From an uncultured Clostridia bacterium (lineage in GTDB: Bacteria > Bacillota > Clostridia > Christensenellales > UBA1242), in assembly GCA_934776915.1 (NCBI GenBank), contig CAKVNA010000036.1, forward strand, positions 1-7,565: a stretch of DNA of 7,565 bases, written 5' to 3'. This document shows positions 5,669-7,565 of this stretch, in pieces (position 1 is the stretch's first letter; every line of letters starts with the position of its first letter). A program made the position numbers and the translations under genes. The notes under the pieces are model-generated. The model was not told the origin of the DNA. It did no database searches and saw nothing but the letters and a program-made list of their open reading frames with translations.

Positions 5669-6832
5669 TTATTTTCTTCTGAGCCTGTTCAAAAATGCTG
5701 GAAGTTCCTCATTTGGTTGTTCAATTTGAACACGAGAAGTTGGAATTTCTGGCTGTGGAGTTGGTTCTGAAACAGGCTTTGACACTGATTCTGTTTTTTC
5801 TTCATTAAAAACAAATTTATCAAAATTCATCTTTGGAAGGCTGAGTTCTTCGGCATTTTCTTTTGGAATGTTTGCAACTCGTTGTTGATTGAATCCTGTT
5901 GCAATAACGGTTATTTCTACTTCTTCATTGAGAGTATCATCAACTCCCGCACCAAAAATAATGTTGCAGTTGTCGTCAACAACATCTCTAACAAGTTCCG
6001 CCGCTTCATTAACTTCGTCAAGAGAAAGGTCAAGCCCACCTTTAACATTGAGCAATATGCCTGTTGCTCCTTCAATATTAGTTTCAAGAAGTGGACTTTG
6101 AACAGCCTGTCTGACGGCGTCAATGGTTTTGTTGTCGCCCTTGCCGTGACCAATACCCATATGAGCAAGCCCCTTATCTTTCATAATAGTTTTGACATCT
6201 GCAAAGTCAAGATTGATAAGACTTGGTGTTACAATTAAGTCAGAAATGCCTTGAATACCTTGTCTTAAAACATCATCTGCACAACGGAATGCTTCTACAA
6301 TAGGAGTGCCTTTTGGAACAATTTTCAAAAGTTTGTCATTTGGAATAATAACCAAAGTGTCAACAAACTTTTTAAGATTTGCAATGCCCTTTTCGGCATT
6401 GTCCATTCTTCTTCTGCCTTCAAAATTAAATGGCTTTGTAACAACTGCAATGGTCAATATATCGAGTTCCTTTGCCACCTGTGCAACAACTGGAGCAGCA
6501 CCAGTTCCAGTTCCACCGCCCATTCCGGCAGTGATAAATACAAGGTCGCAACCTTTGAGCATTTCTGTAATGACAGCCTTGCTTTCTTCTGCGGCTTTTT
6601 GTCCAATTTCTGGGTCGGCACCAGCGCCAAGTCCTCTTGTCAATTTTTCGCCAATTTGAATTCGGTGAGTTGCCTTGCTCATAAGAAGAGCTTGCTTGTC
6701 CGTATTTATTGCGACAAACTCGGCACTTGTGATATTTGCAGCGACCATTCTGTTTACGGCATTATTTCCACCACCGCCAATACCAACGACCTTTATATTT
6801 GCTATTTGGCTTATGCTATTTGAACTATACAT
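5669..6832 (-). CDS. ftsZ: Cell division protein FtsZ
   Basis: FtsZ is the tubulin-like GTPase that polymerises into the division ring; in spore formers the ring also moves to the pole. The product has 387 residues, a normal length. The GTPase domain shows [13 protein letters not shown] (17-29), the tubulin signature GGGTGTG (105-111) and the T7 loop NLDFADVK (207-214) that completes the neighbouring subunit's active site. A Pro/Glu/Ser-rich variable linker covers about 317-375. The C-terminal peptide [12 protein letters not shown], the docking site for FtsA, SepF and other partners, is intact. The ATG has GGAGGG six bases upstream. It lies 32 bases downstream of ftsA and is probably co-transcribed with it, ending at its own terminator. 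Confidence 0.99.
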   Translation of the reverse strand: MYSSNSISQIANIKVVGIGGGGNNAVNRMVAANITSAEFVAINTDKQALLMSKATHRIQIGEKLTRGLGAGADPEIGQKAAEESKAVITEMLKGCDLVFITAGMGGGTGTGAAPVVAQVAKELDILTIAVVTKPFNFEGRRRMDNAEKGIANLKKFVDTLVIIPNDKLLKIVPKGTPIVEAFRCADDVLRQGIQGISDLIVTPSLINLDFADVKTIMKDKGLAHMGIGHGKGDNKTIDAVRQAVQSPLLETNIEGATGILLNVKGGLDLSLDEVNEAAELVRDVVDDNCNIIFGAGVDDTLNEEVEITVIATGFNQQRVANIPKENAEELSLPKMNFDKFVFNEEKTESVSKPVSEPTPQPEIPTSRVQIEQPNEELPAFLNRLRRK

Positions 6833-6864
6833 GTTTTTCCCTCCATAAATGTATAATCTACTAT

Positions 6865-7565
6865 CTAAACTTGCGACAAAGCATAACTTAAAACCGCCAT
6901 GCTTGAAGAATTGTTAGGCTTATTTAAACTTGAATATGGCATTTGTGCTATTAAAACATTTTTGCCAATGACCTTTGCTATTTCGTCTTTTGCACCTTTC
7001 ATAAATGACAAGCCCCCGCCCGTCAAATACACTGGGATAAAATCTGGAAAATTGAATTGCCAGCCCTCAAAACATTTTAAAATGCCTTTTGCAATAACCT
7101 CAATTCTGCTTTGTGCAATGGCATTTGCCACCTTCATGGAAACTGGGGTTATTGCTCCATCAATTACAATATCATAATTGTCATTTTCGTCTGGCTCAAT
7201 GCAAAGGACAATCTTTCTGTTCAAGTTTTCCGCACAAGAAAATGGAATTCTAAGACACCTCGCAAGGTCGGCAGACACATATCCCCCGCCCATTGAAAAA
7301 CTGCTCAAATTAAGTATTCCACGCCCACGAACAAGAGCAACTGTTGTTGTTATGTATCCGCAATCTACAAGAAGCACATATTTGTCCCGTTCTGCCTCAT
7401 CAAAAAGATACAAAGCTTGAGCATAGGCAGATGACACAAAACCAAATTTTTCAACATCAGTTTTGATAAGTGCTTTTGAAACTTGTCCAAGAAATTTGTT
7501 GCTTGCAAGCACAAACGACAAACACGCAGCAATTTTGCTATCTGTCATGCCAACTGGGTCGGAAA
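6865..7565 (-). CDS. ftsA: Cell division protein FtsA (3' part, runs off the right edge)
   Basis: FtsA is an actin-fold ATPase that tethers FtsZ to the membrane and recruits later divisome proteins. The last 232 residues are visible; the frame is open through the window edge, so the N-terminus is outside. The segment begins with DPVGM, typical of the FtsA SHS2 (1C) domain. Next come the phosphate-binding strand [15 protein letters not shown], the [15 protein letters not shown] segment with AENLNRK, and the adenosine-binding [13 protein letters not shown]. It stops at [14 protein letters not shown], right where the actin fold ends. The usual linker and amphipathic membrane-targeting helix are absent. 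There is no room for them in the 32 bases before ftsZ. The internal ATG at 7548 is not the real start. Confidence 0.94.
   Translation of the reverse strand, partial: SDPVGMTDSKIAACLSFVLASNKFLGQVSKALIKTDVEKFGFVSSAYAQALYLFDEAERDKYVLLVDCGYITTTVALVRGRGILNLSSFSMGGGYVSADLARCLRIPFSCAENLNRKIVLCIEPDENDNYDIVIDGAITPVSMKVANAIAQSRIEVIAKGILKCFEGWQFNFPDFIPVYLTGGGLSFMKGAKDEIAKVIGKNVLIAQMPYSSLNKPNNSSSMAVLSYALSQV

Noticed and set aside
6833..6867. Frameshift hiding the FtsA C-terminal helix
   Set aside because: Only 32 bases separate the ftsA stop from ftsZ, and they hold the ftsZ Shine-Dalgarno. No alternative frame there could encode a linker plus helix.

Overview
The window is a compact, AT-rich chromosomal segment from an endospore-forming low-GC Firmicute, most likely an uncultured Clostridia-type bacterium (inference). 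The evidence is the division pair ftsA-ftsZ followed by the early sporulation pair spoIIGA-sigE, the forespore sigma gene sigG, a YlmC/YmxH-family PRC-barrel gene, nrdR, and then a ferrous-iron uptake pair, feoA-feoB. In Bacillus and the clostridia I know, the run spoIIGA-sigE-sigG (with ylmC and nrdR next in many clostridia) lies in one direction. No tRNA, rRNA, CRISPR array, insertion sequence or phage gene was seen, and no gene-free gap exceeds about 180 bases.

Layout, read along the minus strand from the right edge: the 3' part of ftsA; ftsZ, 32 bases downstream with a strong Shine-Dalgarno and its own hairpin terminator; spoIIGA and sigE, 25 bases apart and evidently one operon; sigG, which is turned round onto the plus strand and runs head-on into sigE with 8 bases between stop codons; ylmC; nrdR, with its own extended -10 promoter and a terminator; then feoA and feoB, overlapping by 17 bases, with feoB running off the left edge.

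How the genes work together: FtsA and FtsZ build the division ring, which sporulating cells move toward the pole. SpoIIGA is the membrane aspartic protease that removes the pro-sequence of SigE in the mother cell. SigG later directs the forespore programme. NrdR represses ribonucleotide reductase genes, and FeoA/FeoB import Fe(II).

This is conserved core machinery and I do not see a wholly new system. Several features depart from the textbook arrangement: the inversion of sigG; a sigE terminator apparently embedded in the last codons of the convergent sigG; a SigF/SigG-like promoter in front of sigG; a pro-sequence of SigE about 20 residues longer than that of B. subtilis and carrying a CxxC; a roughly 120-residue low-complexity tail on the YlmC-like protein; an FtsA that ends without the usual membrane-targeting helix; and a FeoB whose GCNVP-type motif reads GCTTTA.
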